From contig JAAZCZ010000009.1 in the NCBI GenBank assembly GCA_012513005.1, forward strand, positions 1 through 21,505: 21,505 nucleotides of DNA. The letters run 5' to 3'. The notes under the pieces were generated by a model. The model was given only the letters and a program-made list of their open reading frames with translations, had not been told where the DNA came from and did not search any database. Of the stretch, positions 1 to 6,371 are shown piece by piece. A program made the position numbers and the translations under genes. This stretch comes from Oscillospiraceae bacterium (GTDB taxonomy: Bacteria > Bacillota > Clostridia > Oscillospirales > Oscillospiraceae). The stretch's first letter is position 1. Each line of letters begins with the position of its first letter.

Positions 1-627
1 GATGCAACAAGCTTCCCGAGTGCCACGATAACGCTGTATCAGAACGGTGCAGAGCATGGCACTGCCATAGAGCTCACGGCCACCGGCAACGGCGACCAGG
101 AAGCCAAGTGGGATAACCTAGCCAAGTACGCACCTGATGGCACAGAATATGTGTATACAGTAGACGAAACGGCACTGTCAAATGGCTATAAGAAAACAGT
201 CAGTGAAGACGGGTTAACAATCACAAACACCTACGACGGAACGAGCAACAACGAGAAAGATCCGGATAATCCGACCACAGAAGTGTTAGAAGTATTGGCT
301 ACAAAGATATGGAAGAATATCCCCGCAAAGATAGCAAAACTTCCTACAGCGGTAATCATACTTCTCAGAAATGGTGTGGAATTCAGAGAGCCGATTGAGC
401 TTAAGTCAGAGGGCAACGGCAAGCAGGAAGCCAAATGGGATAACCTGCCGAAGTATGCACCTGATGGCACAGACTTTGTGTACACGGTAGATGAAAAGTC
501 AGTACCTGAGGGCTATGTAAAGAGAGTAAACGGACTTGAAATTACAAACACATTCTACGAAGCACCGGAAGGAATAGATGTGTCAGGAGGCTTCTCATCA
601 GGTCAGTTAGGAGACTGTGTCGACTAA
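1..627 (+). CDS. Cna_B-repeat surface/secreted protein, 3' end only
   Basis: The frame is open from base 1, so the gene starts outside the window; 208 residues and a TAA-type end at 625-627 are seen. It holds most of one Cna_B domain and one complete one, recognised by the family pattern: a Lys-x-Trp start, an alternating beta stretch with LLxNG (LLRNGVEF), then W-DNLPKYAPDGT, Y/VYTVDE, and the closing ITNT motif. Cna_B domains form stalk-like beta sandwiches in adhesins and pilins, often with internal isopeptide bonds. The two domains are 109 codons apart and closely similar. The C-terminus (about 20 residues after ITNTF, rich in Gly/Ser/Asp) has no LPxTG sorting motif, no membrane segment and no basic tail, so sortase anchoring is not supported for this product. 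The family call is firm; the specific role, adhesin or other, is unknown. Confidence 0.85.
   Translation, partial: DATSFPSATITLYQNGAEHGTAIELTATGNGDQEAKWDNLAKYAPDGTEYVYTVDETALSNGYKKTVSEDGLTITNTYDGTSNNEKDPDNPTTEVLEVLATKIWKNIPAKIAKLPTAVIILLRNGVEFREPIELKSEGNGKQEAKWDNLPKYAPDGTDFVYTVDEKSVPEGYVKRVNGLEITNTFYEAPEGIDVSGGFSSGQLGDCVD
85..495 (+). repeat. Tandem Cna_B-coding repeat, two copies 327 bp apart
   Basis: Bases 85-168 and 412-495 are near-identical in-frame copies at an offset of 327 bp (109 codons). Shared words include GGCAACGGC, CAGGAAGCCAA, TGGGATAACCT and GCACCTGATGGCACAGA. More copies probably lie upstream. Such repeats allow copy number to change by recombination. Confidence 0.8.
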
Positions 628-660
628 CACCTAAGCAAAACAAAATATCTAAGCAGTAAA

Positions 661-698
661 TGTAGCGCACACCAAAAGGTGTGCGCTACACTGTTTTT
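661..698 (+). terminator. Rho-independent terminator after the Cna_B gene
   Basis: A perfect 13-bp stem (661-673 with 678-690, TGTAGCGCACACC and its complement) closes an AAAA loop and is followed by CTGTTTTT. It lies 33 bases after the Cna_B stop and faces the end of the minus-strand gene at 721-993, so it may also serve that operon, though the minus-side T run is weak. Confidence 0.8.
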
Positions 699-720
699 AT
701 ATCAATATAAAATTACAAAA

Positions 721-993
721 TCACCTGCAAATACTCTCAACAAACCACCTGCCGATGTTGCTGCCGGCGATATCGGGATTTCGCTCAAAGAACAAATAAC
801 GCTCCTGCCCGTTTATTATAACGGTATAGCGATCGCCCTGACCGCCGACCTTTCGGGAATGTGCCCTTTGCAGCCTGGCAACGCGGTCTATTTCGTATCT
901 TGCCCCGTCTTCCCAAATAATTTCAGTGGGAATAATAAGCCCGTCCTCCCTAAAAGCGGCACGAACCTCAACATACTGCTTTTTGTAGTTCAT
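721..993 (-). CDS. Small conserved protein of the repressor/Y-polymerase module (unknown function)
   Basis: A 90-residue soluble protein, last gene of a three-gene minus-strand run. The N-terminal half is a short beta-rich stretch (YVEVRAAF, IIPTEIIWEDG, YEIDRV), and the C-terminal half carries KVGGQGDRYTVIINGQERYLFFE and ends RWFVESICR. I recall proteins of this shape beside Y-family polymerase genes in Clostridia, where they fill the place that YolD has in Bacillus; that link is from memory and context, not proven here. There is no signal peptide or membrane segment. The ATG at 993 is the first possible start because an in-frame TGA lies just upstream; no clear Shine-Dalgarno is seen. It starts 20 bases after the stop of the preceding gene, so translation may depend on it. 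Function unknown. Confidence 0.75.
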   Translation of the reverse strand: MNYKKQYVEVRAAFREDGLIIPTEIIWEDGARYEIDRVARLQRAHSRKVGGQGDRYTVIINGQERYLFFERNPDIAGSNIGRWFVESICR

Positions 994-1013
994 AATAAAA
1001 AATCACATAATCG

Positions 1014-1235
1014 CTACATAAGCTCTGCGCAGGGAACAATAGAACGCAGCTTGCCCTCCGGGGGCAGAAACCAGCCTTTTTCTATAAGAGAGTGAATGTG
1101 CTTATGAACTGTGGACACAGAATAAAGCCCAACGCCCTCGGCAATTTGCCGCATACTCGGAGAGAAGTGCATTTTCTTGCGATATCCGATTACATAATCA
1201 TATATAACCTTCTCTCTGTTTGTCATATCCTTCAA
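1014..1235 (-). CDS. Free-standing LexA-type winged-helix DNA-binding protein
   Basis: 73 residues that match only the N-terminal DNA-binding domain of LexA: TNREKVIYDYVIGY (helix 1), FSPSMRQIAEGVGL (helix 2), SVSTVHKHIHSLIEKGW (recognition helix) and a short wing with LRSIVP. LexA itself would continue into a cleavage site and a Ser/Lys protease domain; here the protein stops at residue 73, so it cannot self-cleave. The start is a TTG at 1235, preferred over ATG at 1226 because AGAAGGGG lies 8 bases before the TTG, while only AAGG 2 bases away precedes the ATG. It follows the S24 repressor gene by 33 bases and precedes the 90-residue gene by 20, so the three probably form one operon. It may bind LexA-like sites or modify the repressor's action; this is inference. 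Confidence 0.8.
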   Translation of the reverse strand: MKDMTNREKVIYDYVIGYRKKMHFSPSMRQIAEGVGLYSVSTVHKHIHSLIEKGWFLPPEGKLRSIVPCAELM

Positions 1236-1268
1236 TTTTTACACCCCTTCTTAAATATGCCTCGCAGA

Positions 1269-1988
1269 TCACCTCTGCGGATAAACTACCTTGCCGTATA
1301 TTTTTACATCGCTGTATGAGCTAAGCGGAATGGGCTCATAAGCCAAGTTGCGTGAGCGCAGAAAAACCCCATTCCCCCTCACATGATACTCCTTGACATA
1401 AGCATCCCCGTCAAGCCAGAACACACCTATTTCGCCGTCTTCTATATGAGACTGCATACGAACCCAAATTTCTTCACCGTCATAAAGGGCAGGCTCCATA
1501 CTGTCTCCGCAGACTCTAAGCCCGAAGGTAGCACTCTCGGGAACCTCATCCGGAACCTGCACCATCTCATAAGAATCACTATCCAAAAACTGACCCGTAC
1601 CGGCAGAAGCGCCTATATCATAAAGAGGAGCAAGCCGACTGCTTATGGGAATTACATTGTCCTGCTCTAAAGAAGGGGAATAAAGCCCGCTTGCAAGCAA
1701 AAGCTCTTCATAATCCCGCAGCTTTTCCTTTCCACGGCTATCAAGCCCGCAAGAGGGCGCAGATAAGTCGCCGCCTAAAAAAACACTGTAAACATCGCCT
1801 ATCGAATATATCTTGCAAAGCCCGATAAACTGCTCAATCGAGGGATTGTTATACCCATTTTCCCAACGGCTGACCTGAGTGTTGGCAGTTTTAATACCCA
1901 TGTCGCAGAGCATTTTTGATATTTCCTGTTGCCTGTATCCGTGAGAAATCCTCAGCTTTTGTAAAACCGCAGCAATTTTATTATCCAT
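1269..1988 (-). CDS. XRE/S24 self-cleaving repressor (LexA/CI-like)
   Basis: 239 residues. Residues 1-60 are a Cro/CI-type helix-turn-helix (VLQKLRISHGYRQQEISKML, then TQVSRWENG). Residues 120-239 are an S24 peptidase domain: an Ala129-Gly130 cleavage site (GASAGTG), Ser163 in CGDSMEP and Lys199 in DAYVKEY. Ser lies 34 residues after the cleavage site and Lys 36 after Ser, close to LexA (35 and 37). It therefore should be a repressor that cuts itself when RecA filaments form after DNA damage. The start is ATG 1988, behind AGGAGGTG with 6 bases of spacing; a longer frame to 2039 has no such site. It is divergent from the Y-polymerase gene and probably represses both promoters in the 2000-2100 region. 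The HTH is of phage-repressor type, so it is not the housekeeping LexA. Confidence 0.92.
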   Translation of the reverse strand: MDNKIAAVLQKLRISHGYRQQEISKMLCDMGIKTANTQVSRWENGYNNPSIEQFIGLCKIYSIGDVYSVFLGGDLSAPSCGLDSRGKEKLRDYEELLLASGLYSPSLEQDNVIPISSRLAPLYDIGASAGTGQFLDSDSYEMVQVPDEVPESATFGLRVCGDSMEPALYDGEEIWVRMQSHIEDGEIGVFWLDGDAYVKEYHVRGNGVFLRSRNLAYEPIPLSSYSDVKIYGKVVYPQR

Positions 1989-2010
1989 AAAAGGCACCTC
2001 CTTTGCATGT

Positions 2011-2039
2011 ATTCTAACCCGCCTGAGATAAAAATGCAA
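2011..2039 (-). promoter_or_regulatory. Promoter of the repressor operon
   Basis: On the minus strand TTGCAT (2034-2039) is followed after 17 bases by TAGAAT (2011-2016), a 5/6 match to the -10 consensus. It lies 22 bases before the repressor ATG. Half-sites TAGAA (2040-2044) and TTCTA (2012-2016) flank and overlap it, which suits self-repression. Confidence 0.65.
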
Positions 2040-2045
2040 TAGAAA

Positions 2046-2060
2046 TTACTAAAATAGAAC
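2046..2060. promoter_or_regulatory. Operator-like site 1 (imperfect)
   Basis: TTACTAAAATAGAAC shares the CTA-AAA-TAGAA core of the perfect palindrome at 2080-2092, but its left arm has one base changed. Its centre is 33 bp from that of site 2, about three helical turns, so two repressor dimers could sit on the same face. Assignment to the S24 repressor is inference from position. Confidence 0.6.
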
Positions 2061-2079
2061 AGTTGTTGCCTATAAAAAG

Positions 2080-2092
2080 TTCTAAAATAGAA
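2080..2092. promoter_or_regulatory. Operator-like site 2 (perfect palindrome)
   Basis: TTCTA-AAA-TAGAA is a perfect 5-bp inverted repeat with a 3-bp centre. It ends one base before the TATAAT (2094-2099) of the Y-polymerase gene, where a bound protein would block RNA polymerase. The most likely ligand is the divergent S24 repressor; the free LexA-type winged helix is an alternative. Confidence 0.65.
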
Positions 2093-2093
2093 A

Positions 2094-2099
2094 TATAAT
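2094..2099 (+). promoter_or_regulatory. -10 element of the Y-polymerase gene
   Basis: A consensus TATAAT stands 26 bases before the GTG start. No good -35 lies 17 bases upstream; TTGTTG and TTGCCT at 2063-2071 are too far, so the promoter may be weak. The operator-like palindrome immediately before it suggests control by repression. Confidence 0.5.
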
Positions 2100-2125
2100 G
2101 AGCCAAAGTAGGAGGTGAACCTTCC

Positions 2126-3358
2126 GTGAGGGCGATACTGCACAGCGACTTAAACAGCTATTATGCAAATGTCGAAATTCTTCTAAATCCGGAACTGCGT
2201 GGCAAGGCGGTTGCAGTTTGCGGCAACACAGAGGAGCGCCGCGGCATAGTGCTTGCCAAGTCAGCCTTGGCAAAAAAATACGGTGTTAAAACCGGAATGG
2301 TAAACTGGGAGGCCAAAATAGCCTGCCCGGAGCTCATACTTGTCCCGCCGCAGTATGAGCAGTACATAAAATTTTCCTCCCTTGTAAGAGAAATATATTC
2401 AAGATACACAGATATGATTGAGCCATTCGGAATGGATGAGTGCTGGCTTGATGTCACAAACAGCAAAACGCACGGCACAGCTATGGAGATAGCGGAGAAT
2501 ATAAGAAAAACATGCAAGCGGGAGCTGGGGCTTACTGTCAGCATAGGCGTTTCATACAATAAAATATTTGCAAAGCTCGGCAGCGACATGAAGAAGCCGG
2601 ACGCAATAACGCAGATTACACGAGAAAACTATAAGAGCAAGGTGTGGCCTCTCGCTGCAGATGAGCTTATGGGAATAGGTCCCGCCACAAAAAGAAAGCT
2701 TTTTGCTCTCGGAGTCAAAACCATTGGAGACCTTGCCTGCTGCGACAGCGAGGTGCTAAAATCTTGGCTGGGAATAAACGGAGTTAAGCTCTGGGAATAC
2801 GCAAACGGCAGAGACTACTCCCGAGTAGCACCCGCGGGCTATGTAGCACCTGCCAAAACTGTGGGGCACGGTATAACCTGCAATGCAGATCTAAATTGCA
2901 GACAAGATGTCAAAAAAGTGCTCTTATCTCTCTCACCGGGAGTATCTTATCAGCTTAGAAAAATAGGGATGAAAGCCTGCGGAGTATCGCTCACACTGCG
3001 AGATAATGAGCTGCATTTTCATGAATACCAAACAAAGCTCCCGTACCCGACCCAAAGCTGGCACGAGCTAACAGACGAGGCAATGCAGCTTTTAATAAAT
3101 CGATACAAATGGGAAAAGCCTGTTCGGGCAGTCACAATCAGAGCCATAAATCTGATAAGCGAAAAGTTGCCACAGCAGTCGGATATCTTCGAAAACCAAA
3201 TACTCAGAGAAAAAACAGAAACACTCGAGCGAACAATAGACGACATACAAAGAAGATTCGGAGAGCAGTCAATCAAAATTGCGGCAACAATGACTGCCAA
3301 GGCAAAGCGAAACGCAGCAATGGAAAAGCTCACAATGCCGTCTGTAATGTATACATAA
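2126..3358 (+). CDS. Y-family (UmuC/DinB-type) translesion DNA polymerase
   Basis: 410 residues. It copies damaged DNA at low fidelity. Motif I is HSDLNSYYANVE with metal-binding Asp8 and the aromatic steric-gate region at Tyr12-Tyr13; motif III is FGMDECWLD with Asp104-Glu105; SIGVSYNKIFAKLGSDMKKP is the conserved palm/fingers signature, followed by helix-hairpin-helix segments (MGIGPATKRKLFALGV) and a little-finger domain. QQSDIF near residue 357 may be a degenerate beta-clamp binding motif. The end is longer than in DinB and resembles the UvrX/UmuC type found in Firmicutes and their mobile elements. Start: GTG at 2126, behind AGGAGGTG at 8 bases. It is divergent from the S24 repressor, and operator-like sites overlap its promoter, so induction by DNA damage is likely. 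No UmuD or separate cofactor is seen apart from the 90-residue protein. Confidence 0.93.
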   Translation: MRAILHSDLNSYYANVEILLNPELRGKAVAVCGNTEERRGIVLAKSALAKKYGVKTGMVNWEAKIACPELILVPPQYEQYIKFSSLVREIYSRYTDMIEPFGMDECWLDVTNSKTHGTAMEIAENIRKTCKRELGLTVSIGVSYNKIFAKLGSDMKKPDAITQITRENYKSKVWPLAADELMGIGPATKRKLFALGVKTIGDLACCDSEVLKSWLGINGVKLWEYANGRDYSRVAPAGYVAPAKTVGHGITCNADLNCRQDVKKVLLSLSPGVSYQLRKIGMKACGVSLTLRDNELHFHEYQTKLPYPTQSWHELTDEAMQLLINRYKWEKPVRAVTIRAINLISEKLPQQSDIFENQILREKTETLERTIDDIQRRFGEQSIKIAATMTAKAKRNAAMEKLTMPSVMYT

Positions 3359-3383
3359 GCACAAAGCCATAAATTCAAGTTTA

Positions 3384-3412
3384 TTGACAAGATAATTTAG
3401 CATTGTTAAAAT
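3384..3412 (+). promoter_or_regulatory. Promoter of the Big_2 secreted protein gene
   Basis: TTGACA (3384-3389), 17 bases, TAAAAT (3407-3412): consensus -35 and 5/6 -10 at ideal spacing. It lies 35 bases before the start codon and shows that this gene is transcribed separately from the Y-polymerase gene. Confidence 0.75.
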
Positions 3413-3447
3413 AATTAAAAATCCGCAGACATGCAGAGGGTGAAAAA

Positions 3448-4947
3448 ATGTACAAAAAATTGACAGCGGCACTATTAACATTGCTTTTAATATTGTCAGT
3501 AAGCATAGCGGCTTTTGCAGAAGAAGAGCAAAGCTTTGAAGGCTATATTCAGATAAAAGACAGAGCCGGGCTTGAGAGCATGGCAAACGAGCCCGATAAA
3601 AGCTATGTGCTAATGGCAGATATAGATATGGGCGAAAAAGACTGGGTGCCGATTGCATTTGCCGGTACATTAAACGGCAACGGTCACACCCTGTATAACC
3701 TCAAAATACGGCAAACGGGAGCCGATGCCGGCACAACAGTAGACGGCAACAGAAAGCAGTATGAAACCTATTTTGCAGCCCTATTTTCCAAGCTCACAAA
3801 CGCCAATATTTCAAATCTAAACATTTTAAATGCAGACATAAGAGCAAAGGAAGAGAGAAACTCCTTCGCAGCAATTTTAGCAGGCTACATGGAAAACACA
3901 GAGATACTAGACTGCAATCTAAGCGGCAGAGTCTACCTCGAAATGTCCGATAAAATGTGCGGAACCGGCGGCGTTATCGGCTTCGGAGACGGCAAAATCT
4001 CAAACTGCAAGACAGATGTGACTCTTGTTTTAGTAGACACCAACACCGAGATAAAATGCGAACAGTTTTTAGGCGCCATAATGGCAACAGGCTATGCCGA
4101 TATTGAAAACTGCGAAATAAAGCTTCAAGGCTATGCCTCGGTGCACGGTTATGTACACAACGGCGGTATAGCGGGAATGTACTATGTGCATGGCGAAGAC
4201 ACAAGGCGCCCGGGCTATGTTAAGGGCTGCAGCGTAGACGCTACAATAAACTTTTTCGAGGATAACACAGACCGCAGAGCATACTGCGAGGCATATGTAG
4301 GCGAGCCTCTGCACAGAAACCTGAGCATAAAAGACAATACAACAGTCAATTTCACAAGCAACGAAGTAAAAGAATATGATAAACCGCTCCTGCCCGAAAC
4401 CTGTGAAAATCCGGAATATGAGCAAGAAGAGTATAAACCCGACTGCGAGAATTTTGGTTACACAAGCTACAAATGCAAGACCTGCGGCTACGAATATAAA
4501 GACAATTACAAAGCCCCCGCGCACGAGCCGGGTGCTTGGCAGGAGATAAAAGAGCCTACATATGAAGAGGCGGGAAAAAGCGGCAGATTCTGCACAATAT
4601 GCAATAAACTCATCGAAGAAGACGAGCTGCCGATGCTGATAGCAGTTTCCTCCTGCCTAATAAAGCAGGGCAAGAACATAGAAATAGAATACAAAAAGCA
4701 ATCAGCGCTTACAGCCGAGGTAAAGCCCGATAATTCAACAAATACAGAGCTAACATGGCAGTCATCAGATGAAAAGGTTGCAGCAGTAGACAAAGACGGA
4801 GTAATAACGGCAACCGGCAGGGGAGAGGCAAAAATCACCTGCGCATCAAAAGACGGCTTTGCAAATTCGGAAATAACAGTCAGAGTCTATTACACATGGT
4901 GGCAGTGGATAGTAAAAATCCTGCTCTTCGGCTGGATTTGGTACTAA
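3448..4947 (+). CDS. Secreted surface protein with Big_2 domain and Trp-rich C-terminal segment
   Basis: 499 residues. Residues 1-24 are a clear signal peptide (KK, long Leu/Ile core, AFA then acidic mature start). Residues 30-310 are rich in Asn/Gly and short beta repeats (DIDMGEKDW, FAGTLNGNGHTLYNL, ISNLNILNADI, GGIAGMYY), like GLUG/right-handed beta-helix surface proteins. Residues 320-392 have two Cys-x2-Cys pairs (343/346 and 382/385) that could bind one zinc. Residues about 395-482 are a Big_2 immunoglobulin-like domain (LTWQSSDEKVAAVDKDGVITATGRGEAKITC). The last 16 residues, WWQWIVKILLFGWIWY, are hydrophobic and may anchor the protein in the membrane; there is no LPxTG. Start ATG 3448 is behind AGAGGGTG. 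The cargo or ligand is unknown. It probably acts on the cell surface, in adhesion or polysaccharide contact, but this is not shown. Confidence 0.8.
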   Translation: MYKKLTAALLTLLLILSVSIAAFAEEEQSFEGYIQIKDRAGLESMANEPDKSYVLMADIDMGEKDWVPIAFAGTLNGNGHTLYNLKIRQTGADAGTTVDGNRKQYETYFAALFSKLTNANISNLNILNADIRAKEERNSFAAILAGYMENTEILDCNLSGRVYLEMSDKMCGTGGVIGFGDGKISNCKTDVTLVLVDTNTEIKCEQFLGAIMATGYADIENCEIKLQGYASVHGYVHNGGIAGMYYVHGEDTRRPGYVKGCSVDATINFFEDNTDRRAYCEAYVGEPLHRNLSIKDNTTVNFTSNEVKEYDKPLLPETCENPEYEQEEYKPDCENFGYTSYKCKTCGYEYKDNYKAPAHEPGAWQEIKEPTYEEAGKSGRFCTICNKLIEEDELPMLIAVSSCLIKQGKNIEIEYKKQSALTAEVKPDNSTNTELTWQSSDEKVAAVDKDGVITATGRGEAKITCASKDGFANSEITVRVYYTWWQWIVKILLFGWIWY

Positions 4948-4974
4948 TGAAATACTAAAAACTAAATACCCCGA

Positions 4975-5009
4975 AAGCCCGTATATCAATGCTTTTGATA
5001 TGCGGGCTT
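4975..5009 (+). terminator. Hairpin terminator after the Big_2 gene
   Basis: A 15-bp stem with one G-T pair (4975-4989 with 4995-5009, AAGCCCGTATATCAA and TTGATATGCGGGCTT) and a 5-base loop lies 27 bases after the stop. The downstream T run is poor (GTAATATCTG), so it may work with Rho or only weaken read-through. Confidence 0.55.
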
Positions 5010-5061
5010 GTAATATCTGTCCAAAACAGCAAAAGCATTTGAGCCGAGCAAATAGTATTTT

Positions 5062-5076
5062 AAAGCGAGTCGCTTT
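5062..5076. other. Short palindrome before the transporter promoter
   Basis: AAAGCG-AGT-CGCTTT forms a 6-bp inverted repeat followed by T and ATA. It sits just before the -35 (5079-5084), so it could be a small terminator or a binding site for a regulator of the transporter genes. No known regulator site is recognised. Confidence 0.35.
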
Positions 5077-5078
5077 TA

Positions 5079-5107
5079 TAGACAATTCGATTCTGCGGTG
5101 CTATAAT
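5079..5107 (+). promoter_or_regulatory. Promoter of the truncated transporter operon
   Basis: TAGACA (5079-5084), 17 bases, TATAAT (5102-5107). Good -35 and perfect -10 lie 55 bases before the permease ATG, so the remnant operon, including the NTPase gene, may still be transcribed. Confidence 0.7.
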
Positions 5108-5162
5108 AATATTTAATATATAATCCTCTGTATTATGTGGTGTAAAGGGAGTGTTGCCTCCA

Positions 5163-5531
5163 ATGCCTGAGCAAGAACAGCTTTATGCCCGGAGCAATAT
5201 CTTCAGAAATCAAAGGCAAAAACTGCTTTTGCTTTCTATAATTTTATTTATTGTATTTATGTTCTCATTCACTCTGGGGCGATACGGAGTGAGTGTAAAG
5301 AATGTTGCAAGAATACTAATATCACAAGTTTATCCCATAAAAGTAACATGGACTCCCGAAATGGAGACGGCTGTTATAAATGTGAGGTTGCCGCGCATAC
5401 TTATGGCGTGCTTGGTGGGCTGCTCACTTTCGGCAGCAGGAGCTTCATATCAGGGAGTTTTTCAAAATCCTATGGCATCTCCCGATATCTTAGGCGCATC
5501 AAGCGGAGCAAGGGCGCAGAGCAGTACCTAA
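5163..5531 (+). pseudogene. FecCD/BtuC-family permease, truncated N-terminal fragment
   Basis: Only about the first 116 residues of a roughly 330-350-residue permease remain. They carry a basic N-terminus, a first membrane helix (LLLLSIILFIVFMFSFTLG), and the family signature LPRILMACLVGCSLSAAGA followed by YQGVFQNPMASPDILGASSGA. Intact relatives carry on into many more helices and form the dimeric channel that imports ferric siderophores, heme or cobalamin. Here identity is lost right after GASSGA (5510), and the frame reads seven unrelated residues (ending QSST) to a stop at 5529-5531. ATG 5163 is the best start, behind AAGGGAG; GTG 5151 and TTG 5154 are too close to it. The join lies at about 5505-5520, where substrate-binding protein sequence begins in another frame. 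It cannot work as a transporter. Confidence 0.85.
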
Positions 5532-6355
5532 AAACCGAGCACTATAACCTTCCCGAGCTCGGTCAGCTCTATGGCGGCAAGGGCGAGCTTAACTTAGAAA
5601 CCCTCTTAGCCAGTGGTGCCGAGGTTGTTATCGATGTCGGCGAGCCGAAAAAGACCATAAAAGAGGACTTAGACGCGCTCCAAGAGCAGACAAAAATTCC
5701 CTTTGTCCACATCACAGCAAAGTTAGACAACATGGGCGAGGCATTCCGCAAACTCGGTGAGCTTGTAGGCATGAAGGAAGAGGCAGAGGCGTTAGCCGTA
5801 TACTGCGAGAAGACACTCGAGCAGACAAACAAAATCGCAAACGAAGTAACAAAGGCAAAGCTGCTGTATATAACAGGACCCGAGGGGCTAAATGTTATAG
5901 CGAAGGGCAGCTTCCACGCAGAAGTGATTGACCTTCTTGCAGATAACCTAGCCGAAGTAGCAGATCCCTCGTCAAAGGGCAGCGGCAACGAAGTCGATAT
6001 GGAACAGCTGCTAAAATGGAACCCGGATGTAATACTCTTCGGACCGGGCAGCATCTATAAAACAGTAGGCAGTGAAGAAACATGGCAGAAGCTCTCGGCA
6101 ATCAAAAACGGCACGTATTATGAAGTGCCGGAAGGACCCTATAACTGGATGGGCTTCCCGCCCTCTGTACAGCGCTACCTCGGAATGCTCTGGATGGCAA
6201 AGCTGCTGTACCCCGAGCAGGCAAGCTATGACCTGTATGAGGCTGTTGCAGAGTACTATAAGCTGTTTTACCACTCGGATTTAACAAAAGAGCAGTATGA
6301 AGCCCTTGTGGAAAATTCAATCGGAGCACAGGCGAAGCTAAAGCCCGCGGCATGA
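5513..6355 (+). pseudogene. Periplasmic-binding-type lipoprotein (PF01497-like), 5'-truncated
   Basis: About 280 residues of the C-terminal part of an iron-complex/cobalamin substrate-binding protein: GQLYGGKGELNLETLLASGAEVVIDVGEP, an interdomain helix, GPEGLNVIAKGSFHAEVIDL, EVDMEQLLKWNPDVILFGPG and YEVPEGPYNWMGFPPSVQRYLGMLWMAKLLYPE. The family normally opens with a lipoprotein signal and about 90-100 more residues; both are missing. The recognisable sequence starts at about GAEQYLKTEHY (5513 on), exactly where the permease sequence stops, but in a different frame. A frame open back to 5348 reads permease DNA out of frame and is not a natural start. Without signal and first lobe it cannot reach the surface or bind its ligand. 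The C-terminal end is intact, and the next gene begins 16 bases later. Confidence 0.85.
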
Positions 6356-6371
6356 TACAGCTTTAGTTCTG

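Noticed and set aside
1269..1988. Housekeeping LexA
   Set aside because: Its N-terminal domain is an XRE-type helix-turn-helix, not the LexA winged helix, and it is divergent from a Y-family polymerase, so it is a separate LexA/CI-like repressor.
721..3358. Prophage or integrative element around the repressor/polymerase module
   Set aside because: Such modules often travel on mobile elements, but no integrase, excisionase, structural gene or attachment repeat is visible nearby in this window.
3019..3390. 123-codon minus-strand frame at the end of the Y-polymerase gene
   Set aside because: No ribosome binding site or family features; the plus-strand gene explains the region.
5348..5512. Use of the long frame from 5348 as the true start of the binding protein
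   Set aside because: These codons read permease DNA in the wrong frame; no signal peptide or family similarity is present before about 5513.
5569..6054. 161-codon minus-strand frame across the substrate-binding protein remnant
   Set aside because: Ser/Ala-rich shadow of a sequence whose plus-strand translation matches a known family.
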